Shown one piece after another: positions 25,552-34,232 of a DNA stretch of 64,000 nt. The first letter of the stretch is position 1. Each line of letters opens with the position of its first letter. Location: contig NZ_BAABED010000001.1 of NCBI RefSeq assembly GCF_039539965.1, forward strand, positions 558,001 to 622,000, given 5' to 3'. Source of the DNA: Arthrobacter methylotrophus. Lineage in GTDB: Bacteria > Actinomycetota > Actinomycetes > Actinomycetales > Micrococcaceae. The position numbers and the translations under genes are program-made. Under the pieces are notes generated by a model. The model worked only from the letters and a program-made list of their open reading frames with translations. It did no database searches and was not told the DNA's origin.

Positions 25552-26754
25552 TCAACAAGGGTCCTGTCCGTAGCGGAACGCCGGGATCCCCGTAAGGTGC
25601 TGGCCCAGGATCAAGGTGTGGACCTCGTCCGTCCCTTCGTAGGTACGCACGGATTCCAGGTTGTTGGCATGGCGTAGTGGTGAGTAGTCCAGCGTGATGC
25701 CGTTGCCACCCAGGATGGTACGGGCCTCGCGGGCGATCTTGATGGCCTCACGTACATTATTGAGCTTGCCCACCGAGATCTGTTCCGGCCGCAGCTTGCC
25801 AGCATCCTTGAGTCGCCCCAGATGCAGCGCCAGCAGGGTGCCCTTTTGGATTTCCACGAGCATGTTCACAAGTTTTTCCTGGGTCAGCTGGTAGCCGGCC
25901 AAGGGCTTGCCGAATTGCATGCGGCTTCCGGCATATTCGAGCGCGGCCTCGTAGGAGTCACGGGCCGCGCCCATGGCACCCCAAGAAATGCCGTAGCGCG
26001 CTTCGTTGAGGCAAGAGAACGGGCCGCGGAGGCCCTGGGCGCCCGGGAGGAGGGCCTCCGGACCCAGCCGGACGCCGTCGAACATTACATCGCACTGGAT
26101 CGAGGCACGCATGGAGAGCTTCGCGTCGATGGGAGTCACTGTGACTCCTGGAGTTCCGGCCGGGACCAGGAAGCCTCTGATGCCGTCGCCGGTGTTTGCC
26201 CACACCACCATGACGTCGGCGATCGATGCCATGCCGATCCAGCGCTTCGAACCATCCAGCACCCAACCGGCGTCGTTGCCTGAGCCGTCCCTTTGCGCAA
26301 AGCTGGCCATCGACGACGGGTCCGAACCCGCCGTCGGCTCCGTCAACGCGAAACAGCCGATCAGTTCGCCGGCGGCCATGCGGGGGAGCCACTGCTCCTT
26401 CTGTTCTTCGCTGCCCCAGCGATGGATCGCGGTCATGGCCAGCGAACCTTGGACCGACACGAAAGTACGGATACCGGAATCGCCCGCCTCGAGCTCCATG
26501 GCGGCAAGACCGTATTCGACGGCGGTGCGTCCCGGGCAGCCATAGCCCTCCAGGTGCATGCCCAGGACACCGAGTTCGCCCAGTTCCGCGGGCAGCTCCC
26601 TTGGGAAGACCGCGTCCTCGTACCAACGGGCGATGTTCGGCCGAATGCGCTGATCGGTAAAGTCACGCACCTTCTCGCGAAGCTCCAGTTCCTCGGTGCT
26701 CAAGAGGGAATCGAGGGCGAGAACATCGGAGGTATCCGTCATTGAATGGCTCAT
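25552..26754 (-). CDS. Acyl-CoA dehydrogenase (glutaryl-CoA dehydrogenase-like)
   Basis: 400-aa FAD-dependent acyl-CoA dehydrogenase. The FAD/substrate loop CFALTEPTAGSD (about 134-145), the RYGISWGAMGAARD helix and the catalytic Glu373 in VRTYEGTDEVHTLILG match the glutaryl-CoA dehydrogenase subgroup. It would act in beta-oxidation or lysine/tryptophan catabolism. It stands as a single gene between convergent metB and the divergent kdpD-like gene. AGGA lies 7 nt before ATG 26754. Confidence 0.9.
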   Translation of the reverse strand: MSHSMTDTSDVLALDSLLSTEELELREKVRDFTDQRIRPNIARWYEDAVFPRELPAELGELGVLGMHLEGYGCPGRTAVEYGLAAMELEAGDSGIRTFVSVQGSLAMTAIHRWGSEEQKEQWLPRMAAGELIGCFALTEPTAGSDPSSMASFAQRDGSGNDAGWVLDGSKRWIGMASIADVMVVWANTGDGIRGFLVPAGTPGVTVTPIDAKLSMRASIQCDVMFDGVRLGPEALLPGAQGLRGPFSCLNEARYGISWGAMGAARDSYEAALEYAGSRMQFGKPLAGYQLTQEKLVNMLVEIQKGTLLALHLGRLKDAGKLRPEQISVGKLNNVREAIKIAREARTILGGNGITLDYSPLRHANNLESVRTYEGTDEVHTLILGQHLTGIPAFRYGQDPC

Positions 26755-26859
26755 GCCAGCATCCTAAGGCCGGACATGTTCCAGCGGTTGGGCTGAGCCG
26801 GCGATTGCGCGGCGCCGGCGCCTTCACGGTAGGCCCGGCCGCCGTGCCAGAATTGAGCC

Positions 26860-28344
26860 ATGGCAGCGGCGGAAGTGAACGCAACAGGACTGCCGCTACG
26901 GGCAGCCGAGGGGATCGGGCGACGCCGCATACTGGCTGGCCTGATCCTGGCCTTGGTGCTTCCGGTGGCCATCGAAGCCCTGGTGTCCGGGCTGCACTAC
27001 CGGAACTTCGCGATGATCATGCTCTTTCAGCTGGCTGCCGCTGCCGCCGTGGCCGCGATCGGGGGACTATGGCCGGCCGTGGTGTCCGCCCTTTTGGGCA
27101 GCCTTCTCTTGAACTACTTTTCGGCCGAGCCCGTGGGCTCCCTCTCGATCGCGGATCCCACCACGCTGTTCACCATGGTCATCTTCCTTGCCGTGGCGTG
27201 CGGTGTGGCACTCGCGGTCGGGCTGGCAACGCGTCGAGCCCAGGAAGCCGCGCATTCCGACGCCGAGGCAAGGGCCCTGAGCGAGCTGGCCCTTCGCATC
27301 CTGAGTTCGGACGGCAGCCTTGAGTCCTTCCTGGACAAGATCCGGGTCAACCTCGGTATGGACGCGGTGACACTCCTGTCCACCTTTGATTCGCCGGGGG
27401 CACCTGGCCCGGCGTGGCAGGTTCTTGCAAGCTCGGGGCATCAACCGCCGGTGACCCATGCGGCCGCGGACCACGCCGCCGTCGTCGATCCCCATTACAC
27501 GCTCCTGCTCCGCGGCGGGCCGCTCTCCGAGCAACACCGCCGCATGCTCGCGGCATTCGGCGCCTTCGTCGTGGCAGTGCGGGAGCGCCAGCAGTTGGTC
27601 AAGAGCAGGCAGGACAACTTGCGCCTGGCGGAAGGCAACAAGATGCGGACCTCCATCCTGCGCGCCGTCTCCCATGATCTCCGCACTCCGCTGGCGGGCA
27701 TCAAGCTTGCCGTCAGCAGCTTGCGCCAAGAGGAAGTGTCATTCGCACCGGAAGACGAGCAGGAATTGCTCGCCACTATCGAGGACTACGCCGATCGCCT
27801 CGATCATTTGGTGGACAACCTGCTGGACATGTCCCGCATCACCGCCGATGCTGTAAACCCGCTGCTGCGTGGGCTGGGCTGGCACCAAATCCTGCCGGAG
27901 GCGCTACGCGGCGTACCCGGGGAGCGCATCCGGAATGAGCTGCCGCCCAACCTCCCGTATATAGAGGCCGACGCCGGAATGCTCGAACGCGTCGTGGCGA
28001 ACCTCGTGGAGAACGCCGTGAAATACGCACCGGACTCGGACGTGGTGCTGGTGGCACGCACCGGCGCGGGCATTGCCCTCGACGGACTCCCAGCCAGCGA
28101 ACTTCGGGTCACGGACCACGGCCGGGGGATCGCGCCCGCGGCCGTGTTGGACTTGTTCCGCCCCTTCCAGCGGCTCGACGACTCAGCCTCCAGCCGGGAC
28201 GGGCGCAGCGGAATCGGCCTGGGACTCGCCGTCGCCAAAGGATTTACCGAAGCCATGGGCGGTACGCTCATGGCTGAGGCGACGCCGGGAGGCGGGCTGA
28301 CCATGGTGGTCACACTCCCTCTGTGGACGGGGGAGCGGCCATGA
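26860..28344 (+). CDS. KdpD-like sensor histidine kinase lacking the N-terminal KdpD/Usp domains
   Basis: 494-aa membrane histidine kinase. A DUF4118-type module of about four hydrophobic helices (26-125) is followed by a GAF-like region (about 145-240), a HisKA helix with phospho-acceptor His272 in RAVSHDLRTPLAG, and a complete HATPase (VVANLVENAVKYAP, DHGRGIAP, GIGLGLAVAKG). Classical KdpD has some 400 further N-terminal residues; these are missing here. The response regulator gene overlaps by 4 nt. No kdpFABC potassium pump genes are adjacent, so the signal and targets are uncertain. Confidence 0.85.
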   Translation: MAAAEVNATGLPLRAAEGIGRRRILAGLILALVLPVAIEALVSGLHYRNFAMIMLFQLAAAAAVAAIGGLWPAVVSALLGSLLLNYFSAEPVGSLSIADPTTLFTMVIFLAVACGVALAVGLATRRAQEAAHSDAEARALSELALRILSSDGSLESFLDKIRVNLGMDAVTLLSTFDSPGAPGPAWQVLASSGHQPPVTHAAADHAAVVDPHYTLLLRGGPLSEQHRRMLAAFGAFVVAVRERQQLVKSRQDNLRLAEGNKMRTSILRAVSHDLRTPLAGIKLAVSSLRQEEVSFAPEDEQELLATIEDYADRLDHLVDNLLDMSRITADAVNPLLRGLGWHQILPEALRGVPGERIRNELPPNLPYIEADAGMLERVVANLVENAVKYAPDSDVVLVARTGAGIALDGLPASELRVTDHGRGIAPAAVLDLFRPFQRLDDSASSRDGRSGIGLGLAVAKGFTEAMGGTLMAEATPGGGLTMVVTLPLWTGERP

Positions 28345-29015
28345 ACCTAGTGCTGATCGTGGAAGATGAGGCCCAGATCGCCCGGGCTATGCAAATCAAC
28401 CTCCACGCCCACGGCTACCGGGCCATCACCGTCGGCAACGGCACCGATGCCCTCAAAGCCGCGGCGCAGCAGCCCGTGGACATCGTGGTGCTCGATCTTG
28501 GCCTCCCGGATATGGACGGCGTCGATGTCATCAGGGGCATCCGTGGCTGGAGCACCATGTCCATCATCGTGCTGTCCGCCCGGCACGGCTCCGAAGATAA
28601 AGTGGAAGCCCTCGACGCCGGTGCCGACGACTATGTGACCAAACCTTTCGGCCTTGACGAACTCCTCGCCAGGCTCCGTGCCGCTTCGCGGCGGGCGGCG
28701 CCCCGGCATGAAGTGCCGACGCTGCAGACCGCAGACTTCCTCGTTGACCTGGCGGGAAAGAAGATCACCAAGGACGGCGCCGAAGTGCGGCTGACGCCCA
28801 CCGAGTGGAACATCCTGGAATTGCTGGTGCGCAACGCGGGCCGGCTGGTCAGCCAGCAGCAGATCCTCACCCAGGTCTGGGGGCAGGCCTACGCCAAGGA
28901 GACCCAGTACTTGCGCGTCTATATTGCCCAGCTCCGCCGCAAGCTCGAACGCGACCCGGCACAGCCCCGGCACCTGCACACCGAGGCCGGCATGGGCTAT
29001 CGCTTCGATCCGTAG
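28341..29015 (+). CDS. KdpE-like OmpR-family response regulator
   Basis: 224-aa response regulator: receiver domain with phospho-acceptor Asp52 (VVLDLGLPDMDG) and the conserved Lys in DDYVTKPFG, then a winged-helix DNA-binding domain (LTPTEWNILELLVRN to AGMGYRFDP). It starts inside the kinase stop codon (ATGA), showing translational coupling. By homology it is KdpE-like and would activate a potassium-uptake operon, but none is present in the window. Confidence 0.9.
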   Translation: MNLVLIVEDEAQIARAMQINLHAHGYRAITVGNGTDALKAAAQQPVDIVVLDLGLPDMDGVDVIRGIRGWSTMSIIVLSARHGSEDKVEALDAGADDYVTKPFGLDELLARLRAASRRAAPRHEVPTLQTADFLVDLAGKKITKDGAEVRLTPTEWNILELLVRNAGRLVSQQQILTQVWGQAYAKETQYLRVYIAQLRRKLERDPAQPRHLHTEAGMGYRFDP

Positions 29016-29036
29016 TGGCGTACGTAGACTGTAACC

Positions 29037-29699
29037 ATGGATACCGCATCGTTGCTTGCTGTTTGCCGGGTGCACCAACTCCTGCCTGACGTTGAAGGGT
29101 CGGTGGGAGTGACGGCCATTGACAAGCGCCCCGTTGACGGTCCGGTGAAGGTCCACAAGCTGGGGCTCCACGGAGACATCCAGGCGAGCCGGATCCACCA
29201 CGGCGGCGAAGACCAAGCGCTCTACGCCTACTCACAGGCGGACGCCGACTACTGGGCGAATGAACTCCAAAGGGACATGCCCGCCGGGATCTTCGGGGAA
29301 AACCTCCGCGTCACCGGAATCGAGACCACCGGTGCCGTGATTGGAGAACGTTGGAAAATCGGACTGGACGTCGAAGTTGAAGTCACTTCACCGCGAGTGC
29401 CGTGCGCAACCTTCCAGCGCCGCATGAACGAACCGATGTGGGTCAAACGCTTCACTGACGCTGGGAGGGTCGGCACCTACTTGCGAGTAGTAAAGACTGG
29501 CAGCATTTCGGCCGGCGACTACATCCACCAGCTGTTCGTGCCGAAACATGGCATCACGGTAGGGCAGTGGTTCAGCAACCCCAACCTCGAGGACATGCAA
29601 TTGCTGCTCGACGCTGAAGCGGACGGAGAAGTCCTGCTGCAGTCCGACTACCACGACAGCTTCGAAAAACTCATGCGCCGAAACGGGGTGGACGCCTGA
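29037..29699 (+). CDS. MOSC domain protein (YiiM-like)
   Basis: 220-aa MOSC (molybdenum cofactor sulfurase C-terminal) protein with the conserved Cys in SPRVPCATFQ and the start motif GDIQASRIHHGGEDQALYAY. YiiM-type MOSC proteins use molybdenum cofactor to reduce hydroxylated compounds such as 6-hydroxylaminopurine; that role is inferred. It lies 21 nt after kdpE in the same direction and may be cotranscribed with it. Confidence 0.87.
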   Translation: MDTASLLAVCRVHQLLPDVEGSVGVTAIDKRPVDGPVKVHKLGLHGDIQASRIHHGGEDQALYAYSQADADYWANELQRDMPAGIFGENLRVTGIETTGAVIGERWKIGLDVEVEVTSPRVPCATFQRRMNEPMWVKRFTDAGRVGTYLRVVKTGSISAGDYIHQLFVPKHGITVGQWFSNPNLEDMQLLLDAEADGEVLLQSDYHDSFEKLMRRNGVDA

Positions 29700-30150
29700 A
29701 AACCGTTCCTGCAGGCGTCTTCGGGATGCCGTCCTGAGGGTCGGGGAGGGGCCGTCCCGAGGGGTGCGCAGGGCGCCTATGTGCTCAAGCTCACCGTCGT
29801 CGTCGACAGTTATGTCACCGGGGGACTATTCTGTGCCCTACAATTGAAATATCCCCCACTCCGGAAATCCCTTTTTCCTGCCCAATTCTTGAGGCAGGAC
29901 TGGTCAGTGTTGGGGCCCGCAAAATGTGTGCGGGCATTTTCATAGGGAGAGCCGGGCGAAGAAAACGCTGTACAGACTGCTGAGATAGCAGCCAAGAGAT
30001 GCAGCGGGAAGTCCTGCCATGGGATTGCGACAGCGCCGGACTTCTTGCGAGCACCAGAGCCTCCTGGTTCTTCTGCACGCAACGTGTACTGCGGCCAAGC
30101 CCAACCGGGCCGCGCCGACTGGCCCCCTATGGATGAGGAAACTTTCCCCT
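29700..30150 (+). promoter_or_regulatory. 450-nt gene-free region upstream of the DEAD-box helicase gene
   Basis: No convincing gene; small open frames on both strands lack codon bias and ribosome sites. It contains a short hairpin with a T-rich tail (GCCCGC-N9-GCGGGC-ATTTT, 29915-29940) and an A/T-richer stretch before it (about 29840-29895) likely to hold the promoter. A long structured 5' leader is usual for cold-regulated RNA helicases, and the hairpin could be an attenuator; this is inference. Confidence 0.4.
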
Positions 30151-32370
30151 ATGCCCGAAAACCTGAACGACCCCTTCATCGCCGAGTCTTCCGACATCGC
30201 GGAGACTGTCGAAACTGTGGAGACCGCCCCCGCTGCGGAAACCGCCGTCGAAACTGTGGCGACCGCCGTCGAAACGGCCCCCGCCGCCGAGTTCATTGAG
30301 CCTGCGGCGCCCGCTCAAGCGGAGGCACACGCTGCCGAAGCTCCGGTCAAGGCCGAGTCCCCCGCCGAGGAAGAAGAAGAGGGCATCCGCTTCGTCGACC
30401 TCGGAATCGACCCCCGCGTTCTGGCCGCCCTGCAGGATGTCGGCTATGAAAAGCCTTCTCCGATCCAGGCGGCAACCATTCCGCTGCTGCTCGAAGGCCG
30501 CGACGTCGTGGGCCTCGCCCAGACCGGCACCGGTAAGACTGCAGCATTCGCAGTACCGGCACTGTCCCGCCTGGCTGAACTCCACGACCTCAATGGTCCG
30601 TCCCGCAAGACCCAGGCACTGGTTCTCGCGCCGACACGTGAGCTTGCGCTCCAGGTTGCTGAGGCCTTCACCTCGTACGCCAAGCACATTGACGACTTCA
30701 CCGTCCTCCCCGTTTACGGTGGCTCCGCCTACGGCCCGCAGCTTGCAGGCCTGCGCCGCGGTGCCCAGGTGGTTGTCGGTACCCCCGGCCGTGTGATCGA
30801 CCACATCTCCAAGGGTTCCCTGGACCTGTCCGAACTGCAGTACCTCGTCCTGGACGAAGCCGACGAAATGCTGCGCATGGGCTTTGCCGACGACGTCGAG
30901 CAGATCTTCCAGGAGACCCCTGAAGGCCGCCAGGTAGCGCTGTTCTCTGCCACCATGCCGGGCCAGATCCGCCGCATGTCCAAGCAGTACCTGAACAACC
31001 CGGCCGAGATCTCGGTCAAGTCCAAGACCACCACCGGCGCCAACACCCGCCAGCGGTACCTGCAGGTCATGGGCCCGCACAAGCTCGATGCCCTTACCCG
31101 CATCCTCGAGGTTGAAGAGTTCGACGGCGTTATCGCGTTCGTGCGCACCAAGATGGCCACCGAGGACCTCGCAGACAAGTTGAAGTCCCGAGGCTTCCAG
31201 GCCGCCGCCATCAACGGTGACATCCCGCAGCAGCAGCGTGAGCGGACCGTCGATGCGCTGAAGGAAGGCCGCATCGACATCCTGGTGGCCACCGACGTCG
31301 CGGCCCGTGGCCTTGACGTTGAGCGCATCAGTCACGTGGTCAACTACGACATCCCGCACGACACCGAGTCCTACGTGCACCGCATCGGCCGTACCGGCCG
31401 TGCAGGCCGGAGCGGCGACGCCATCCTGTTCATGACGCCGCGGGAGAAGTACCTGCTGCGTTCCATCGAGAAGGCCACGCGCCAGCCGGTGGAGCAGATG
31501 CACCTGCCCACCGCCGAGACGGTCAACACCTTGCGCCTGGGCAAGTTTGCGGACAAGATCACCGAGACCCTCGAGTCCGAGGACGTGACAGCATTCCGCG
31601 ACCTGATCGCCTCGTACGAGGAAGAGCACAACGTTCCGGCTTCGGAGATCGCTGCCGCACTTGCCGTGATGGCACAGGGCGGCCAGCCGCTCCTGGTCAA
31701 GGAGCTGCCCGCCGCACCCGAATTCCAGAAGCGCGAGCGCGCCAAGGACGGCTTCGGCTCCCGCGGCCCCACCCGCGCCCTGACCGAGGGCAACGCCACC
31801 TACCGGATCGCCGTCGGACGCCGTCAGCGCGTCATGCCGGGTTCGATCGTTGGCGCCATTGCCAACGAAGGCGGCATTTCCTCGGCACAGATCGGTGGCA
31901 TCGATATCCGTTCGGACCACTCCCTGGTGGAGCTCCCGGCGGACCTGAGCCCCGAGCAATTGCGTGCCCTGTCCCGCACCCGGATCGGCGGCGAACTGAT
32001 TCACCTCGAGTTGGACAACGGTCGCAAGCCGGCCTCTGACCGTGGCGGTTACTCCGGTGGTGGCCGTGGCGGCTACTCCGGGGGCGACCGCGGCGGAAAC
32101 TTCAAAGGCAACGGTGGCTTCAAGAAGGAGTTCCGTAAGACTGAAGGCGACCATGGCAGCTACGCCGGTGGCGAGCGTTCATCCGCTGACCGCGGCGGCC
32201 GTTCCTACAGCGAGCGCAGCAGCGCCGGTGCCGGAACGGGCAGCTACGGCGACCGCGACCGCGGACAGAGCAGCGACTCCCGCTTCGGCGGACACGGCAA
32301 CAGCGCACGCAAGCCGCGCACCGGCGGCGACGCTGGCCACCGCGATTTCAACCGCAAGGGCAAGTGGTAA
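30151..32370 (+). CDS. DEAD-box ATP-dependent RNA helicase (DeaD/CsdA-like)
   Basis: 739-aa RNA helicase. An acidic Ala/Glu/Thr-rich N-terminal tail (1-80) precedes the Q motif (YEKPSPIQ), Walker A (AQTGTGKT, about 122-129), DEAD (VLDEADEM, about 235), SATMP, and helicase C motifs (ARGLDVERI, HRIGRTGRAGR). A DbpA-type RNA-binding domain and an RGG-like Gly/Arg/Ser tail (repeats of RGGYSGG) follow. It unwinds rRNA or structured mRNA, typically in ribosome assembly and cold adaptation. ATG 30151 (MPENLNDPF) is preferred to ATG 30133; the open frame extends further up without support. Confidence 0.93.
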   Translation: MPENLNDPFIAESSDIAETVETVETAPAAETAVETVATAVETAPAAEFIEPAAPAQAEAHAAEAPVKAESPAEEEEEGIRFVDLGIDPRVLAALQDVGYEKPSPIQAATIPLLLEGRDVVGLAQTGTGKTAAFAVPALSRLAELHDLNGPSRKTQALVLAPTRELALQVAEAFTSYAKHIDDFTVLPVYGGSAYGPQLAGLRRGAQVVVGTPGRVIDHISKGSLDLSELQYLVLDEADEMLRMGFADDVEQIFQETPEGRQVALFSATMPGQIRRMSKQYLNNPAEISVKSKTTTGANTRQRYLQVMGPHKLDALTRILEVEEFDGVIAFVRTKMATEDLADKLKSRGFQAAAINGDIPQQQRERTVDALKEGRIDILVATDVAARGLDVERISHVVNYDIPHDTESYVHRIGRTGRAGRSGDAILFMTPREKYLLRSIEKATRQPVEQMHLPTAETVNTLRLGKFADKITETLESEDVTAFRDLIASYEEEHNVPASEIAAALAVMAQGGQPLLVKELPAAPEFQKRERAKDGFGSRGPTRALTEGNATYRIAVGRRQRVMPGSIVGAIANEGGISSAQIGGIDIRSDHSLVELPADLSPEQLRALSRTRIGGELIHLELDNGRKPASDRGGYSGGGRGGYSGGDRGGNFKGNGGFKKEFRKTEGDHGSYAGGERSSADRGGRSYSERSSAGAGTGSYGDRDRGQSSDSRFGGHGNSARKPRTGGDAGHRDFNRKGKW

Positions 32371-32396
32371 ACAGGGTTAGTTCCTGGTTTTCTGGT

Positions 32397-32424
32397 CAGA
32401 GGCCGGCTTTCGAGCCGGCCTCTG
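32397..32424 (+). terminator. Terminator hairpin of the helicase gene
   Basis: Perfect 12-bp stem CAGAGGCCGGCT / AGCCGGCCTCTG with a TTCG tetraloop, 26 nt after the stop codon; only a weak T-tail (GCTGTTTA). Confidence 0.8.
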
Positions 32425-32736
32425 GCTGTTTAACGATGGCTGTCTCATGCGCGCCGGCTAAGAGAGGCGACTCGCCAGAAGACCGCTGAGAGGGCGTCGG
32501 CGGCCCCAGGGGGCGCTCGCGAACCGTCTGAGCAGGAATCGGACGAGGGCGCCGATCCGGACGCTCCAGTCGCCGCTGACCACATCCACCCTGCTCAGGT
32601 GCTTCGACTGCCCTGGTTTCAGCGCGGTTCGGGACCCTCGGCTCGGACCCTTATGCAGATTGTGTCGACGCCGTTTTTCCCTGTCCTGCAGCCGATTTGT
32701 AGCCTGAGAAATCGTCCGGTAGAGTATTTACTCGTT
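32425..32736 (-). other. Gene-free stretch with a possible coding remnant on the minus strand
   Basis: No intact gene. On the minus strand about 50 codons look protein-like (VDVVSGDWSVRIGALVRFLL then RRRPLSGLLASRLS, stop near 32461). There is no start codon with a ribosome site, so it may be a gene remnant. The 100 nt before tRNA-Thr should contain the tRNA promoter. Confidence 0.3.
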
Positions 32737-32808
32737 GCCCCCCTAGCTCAGTGGTAGAGCGCGTTCTTGGTAAGAACGAGGTCACCGGATCGATTCCGGT
32801 GGGGGGCT
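32737..32808 (+). tRNA. tRNA-Thr (GGU)
   Basis: 72-nt tRNA with acceptor GCCCCCC/GGGGGGC, D-arm TAGCTCAGTGGTAGAGC, anticodon loop TTGGTAA (anticodon GGT) and T-loop GATTCC. CCA not encoded. Confidence 0.95.
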
Positions 32809-32810
32809 CT

Positions 32811-32868
32811 GAATGAGGGCCTGTGTCAAGGCGGTTTTTGACCGGTTTGACACAGGTTCTTCTCATTC
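32811..32868 (+). repeat. Stem-loop filling the tRNA-Thr/tRNA-Met spacer
   Basis: Outer arms GAATGAG/CTCATTC and inner arms CCTGTGTCAA/TTGACACAGG, with a further small inner pairing CGGT/ACCG. It occupies the whole 62-nt spacer between two tRNAs and may act in processing or as a partial terminator. Confidence 0.65.
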
Positions 32869-32870
32869 GT

Positions 32871-32944
32871 GGCGGTGTAGCTCAGTTGGTTAGAGCGCAC
32901 GACTCATAATCGTGAGGTCGGGAGATCGAGCCTCCCCACCGCTA
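32871..32944 (+). tRNA. tRNA-Met (CAU, elongator type)
   Basis: 74-nt tRNA: acceptor GGCGGTG/CACCGCT with a G-U closing pair, D-arm TAGCTCAGTTGGTTAGAGC, anticodon loop CTCATAA (anticodon CAT). It lacks the three G-C anticodon-stem pairs of initiator tRNA. CCA not encoded. Confidence 0.94.
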
Positions 32945-32952
32945 CAGTTTCC

Positions 32953-32983
32953 GCAGGCCAGAGGCGTTTCGCTTCTGGCCTGC
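32953..32983 (+). terminator. Terminator of the tRNA-Thr/tRNA-Met unit
   Basis: Stem GCAGGCCAGA / TCTGGCCTGC followed by TGCTGTTTT, 8 nt after tRNA-Met. Confidence 0.85.
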
Positions 32984-33153
32984 TGCTGTTTTGAGTACCT
33001 GATCCAACGCCAAGGACTCTTGAATTGGCTCAGCGAGAGATGCCGCCAGAACGAGGACATCGGCCACTTCCGTATGGACGGATTTGCGGCCCATGTAGAC
33101 ATCTTGAGTCATGCACAGGAGCACGACAGGTTCCCTCTGTAACGTCCTACTGT

Positions 33154-33732
33154 ATGGATGTACGATCGCAAGCCACCGCAGCCACGGATGATGGGCCGAG
33201 CTGGCGATTCACCACGAAACGGGCGAAAGCGGAGACCGTGGCCATCTTCGCCGTCTTTGCTCTCTACGCGGCCTTCCTCCTAAGGCTGCTTCTCCTCTCT
33301 CGCGCACCGGGTTCGGAGAGATCGATCAATCTCATCCCGTTCGCGAGTATCGCGGAATATGTGTCCAGCCACTCTTCCGGGACCGGCAGAGTGGCGTTCG
33401 CCAACGTCGTCGGGAACATCCTGATCTTCATCCCGCTTGGAGTCTACGTATCGTGGCTCCGGCATCGGTCGGCCGCATGGCTGACCGTGCTCACGGTCGC
33501 CTCGGTCAGCGTCGCTGTAGAGATCATCCAGGGCGTGTTTGCGGTTGGAGCATCGGATATCGACGACGTGATCCTGAACTGCGTCGGAGGAATCATCGGA
33601 ATCCTCACATTCAGGCTGCTTTCCGCGATCCTGCGCGAGCAATCCCTAGTGCGGACCGCGATTGCCGTGTTGTCGCTGCTTTCGCTGCCCGTCTGGTGCT
33701 ACTTCCTCTTCGTCGTCCGGCTACACATGTGA
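33154..33732 (+). CDS. VanZ family membrane protein
   Basis: 192-aa membrane protein with about four hydrophobic helices. The VanZ signature is visible: NLIPFASIAEYV, then FANVVGNILIFIPLGVYVSW, and AVEIIQGVF followed by the acidic SDIDDVILNCVGGIIG. VanZ homologues give low-level teicoplanin resistance in enterococci, but in actinobacteria the role is generally unknown. ATG 33154 is chosen; the frame stays open upstream into the tRNA terminator region without support. Confidence 0.85.
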   Translation: MDVRSQATAATDDGPSWRFTTKRAKAETVAIFAVFALYAAFLLRLLLLSRAPGSERSINLIPFASIAEYVSSHSSGTGRVAFANVVGNILIFIPLGVYVSWLRHRSAAWLTVLTVASVSVAVEIIQGVFAVGASDIDDVILNCVGGIIGILTFRLLSAILREQSLVRTAIAVLSLLSLPVWCYFLFVVRLHM

Positions 33733-33839
33733 GCACAAGCCACAATCCTCGAACTCACCGGTGCGCCGGTAGTCCCGGGCACCGCCGTACGACGGGCAGA
33801 AACGCTTTCGGCGGTGATACGTATTGAGGTAATGCGTTC

Positions 33840-34232
33840 ATGGATGCCGGGCTATATGCCTATTTCAGTTAGCGCGACGCACCAGCGGCACTCTCCTGGA
33901 TGGAGGAAGTCGGGTTTTCCATCGTCCTACGCCAGGACGGAAGCGCTGGGGAAGTCGTGCATGCCGAGGCCCGCATGGGTGATGCTGTCATCATGGTCTC
34001 AAGCGCAGACGCGGACTACCAGCAGCCGGCACTGATTGGCCGATCAACGGGCGGGGGCCTGTACCTCTTGGTCGACGATGCTGATGGCTTCTACCGGCGG
34101 GCGCTGGCAGCCGGCGGAATCGCGGTGATCGCGCCGGAGGATACGGCGCGGGGCACGCGCCGGGCAAGGATACTTGACCCGGAAGGAGACGAATGGAGCG
34201 CCGGGACGTATCAGCCCGGCTCGGGATGGTAA
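33840..34232 (+). pseudogene. VOC family protein gene with an amber stop at codon 11
   Basis: From ATG 33840 the frame reads MDAGLYAYFS, then TAG (33870-33872), then RDAPAALSWMEEVGFSIVLRQ and continues as a normal VOC fold to GDEWSAGTYQPGSGW. The stop sits where relatives have Tyr (FSYRDAPAAL), so one base change (TAC to TAG) explains it. Initiation at ATG 33900 could make a 110-aa product missing the first strand. The reading frame is otherwise undamaged, so the mutation is recent or a sequencing error. Confidence 0.75.

Noticed and set aside
30127..32154. 675-codon open frame on the minus strand opposite the DEAD-box helicase
   Set aside because: Shadow of a GC-rich gene; low-complexity Val/Gly/Leu composition without any domain.
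32651..32866. 71-codon minus-strand frame across tRNA-Thr
   Set aside because: Antisense to a tRNA; no independent support.
32942..33124. 60-codon minus-strand frame after tRNA-Met
   Set aside because: It overlaps the tRNA terminator hairpin and shows no recognisable domain or ribosome site.
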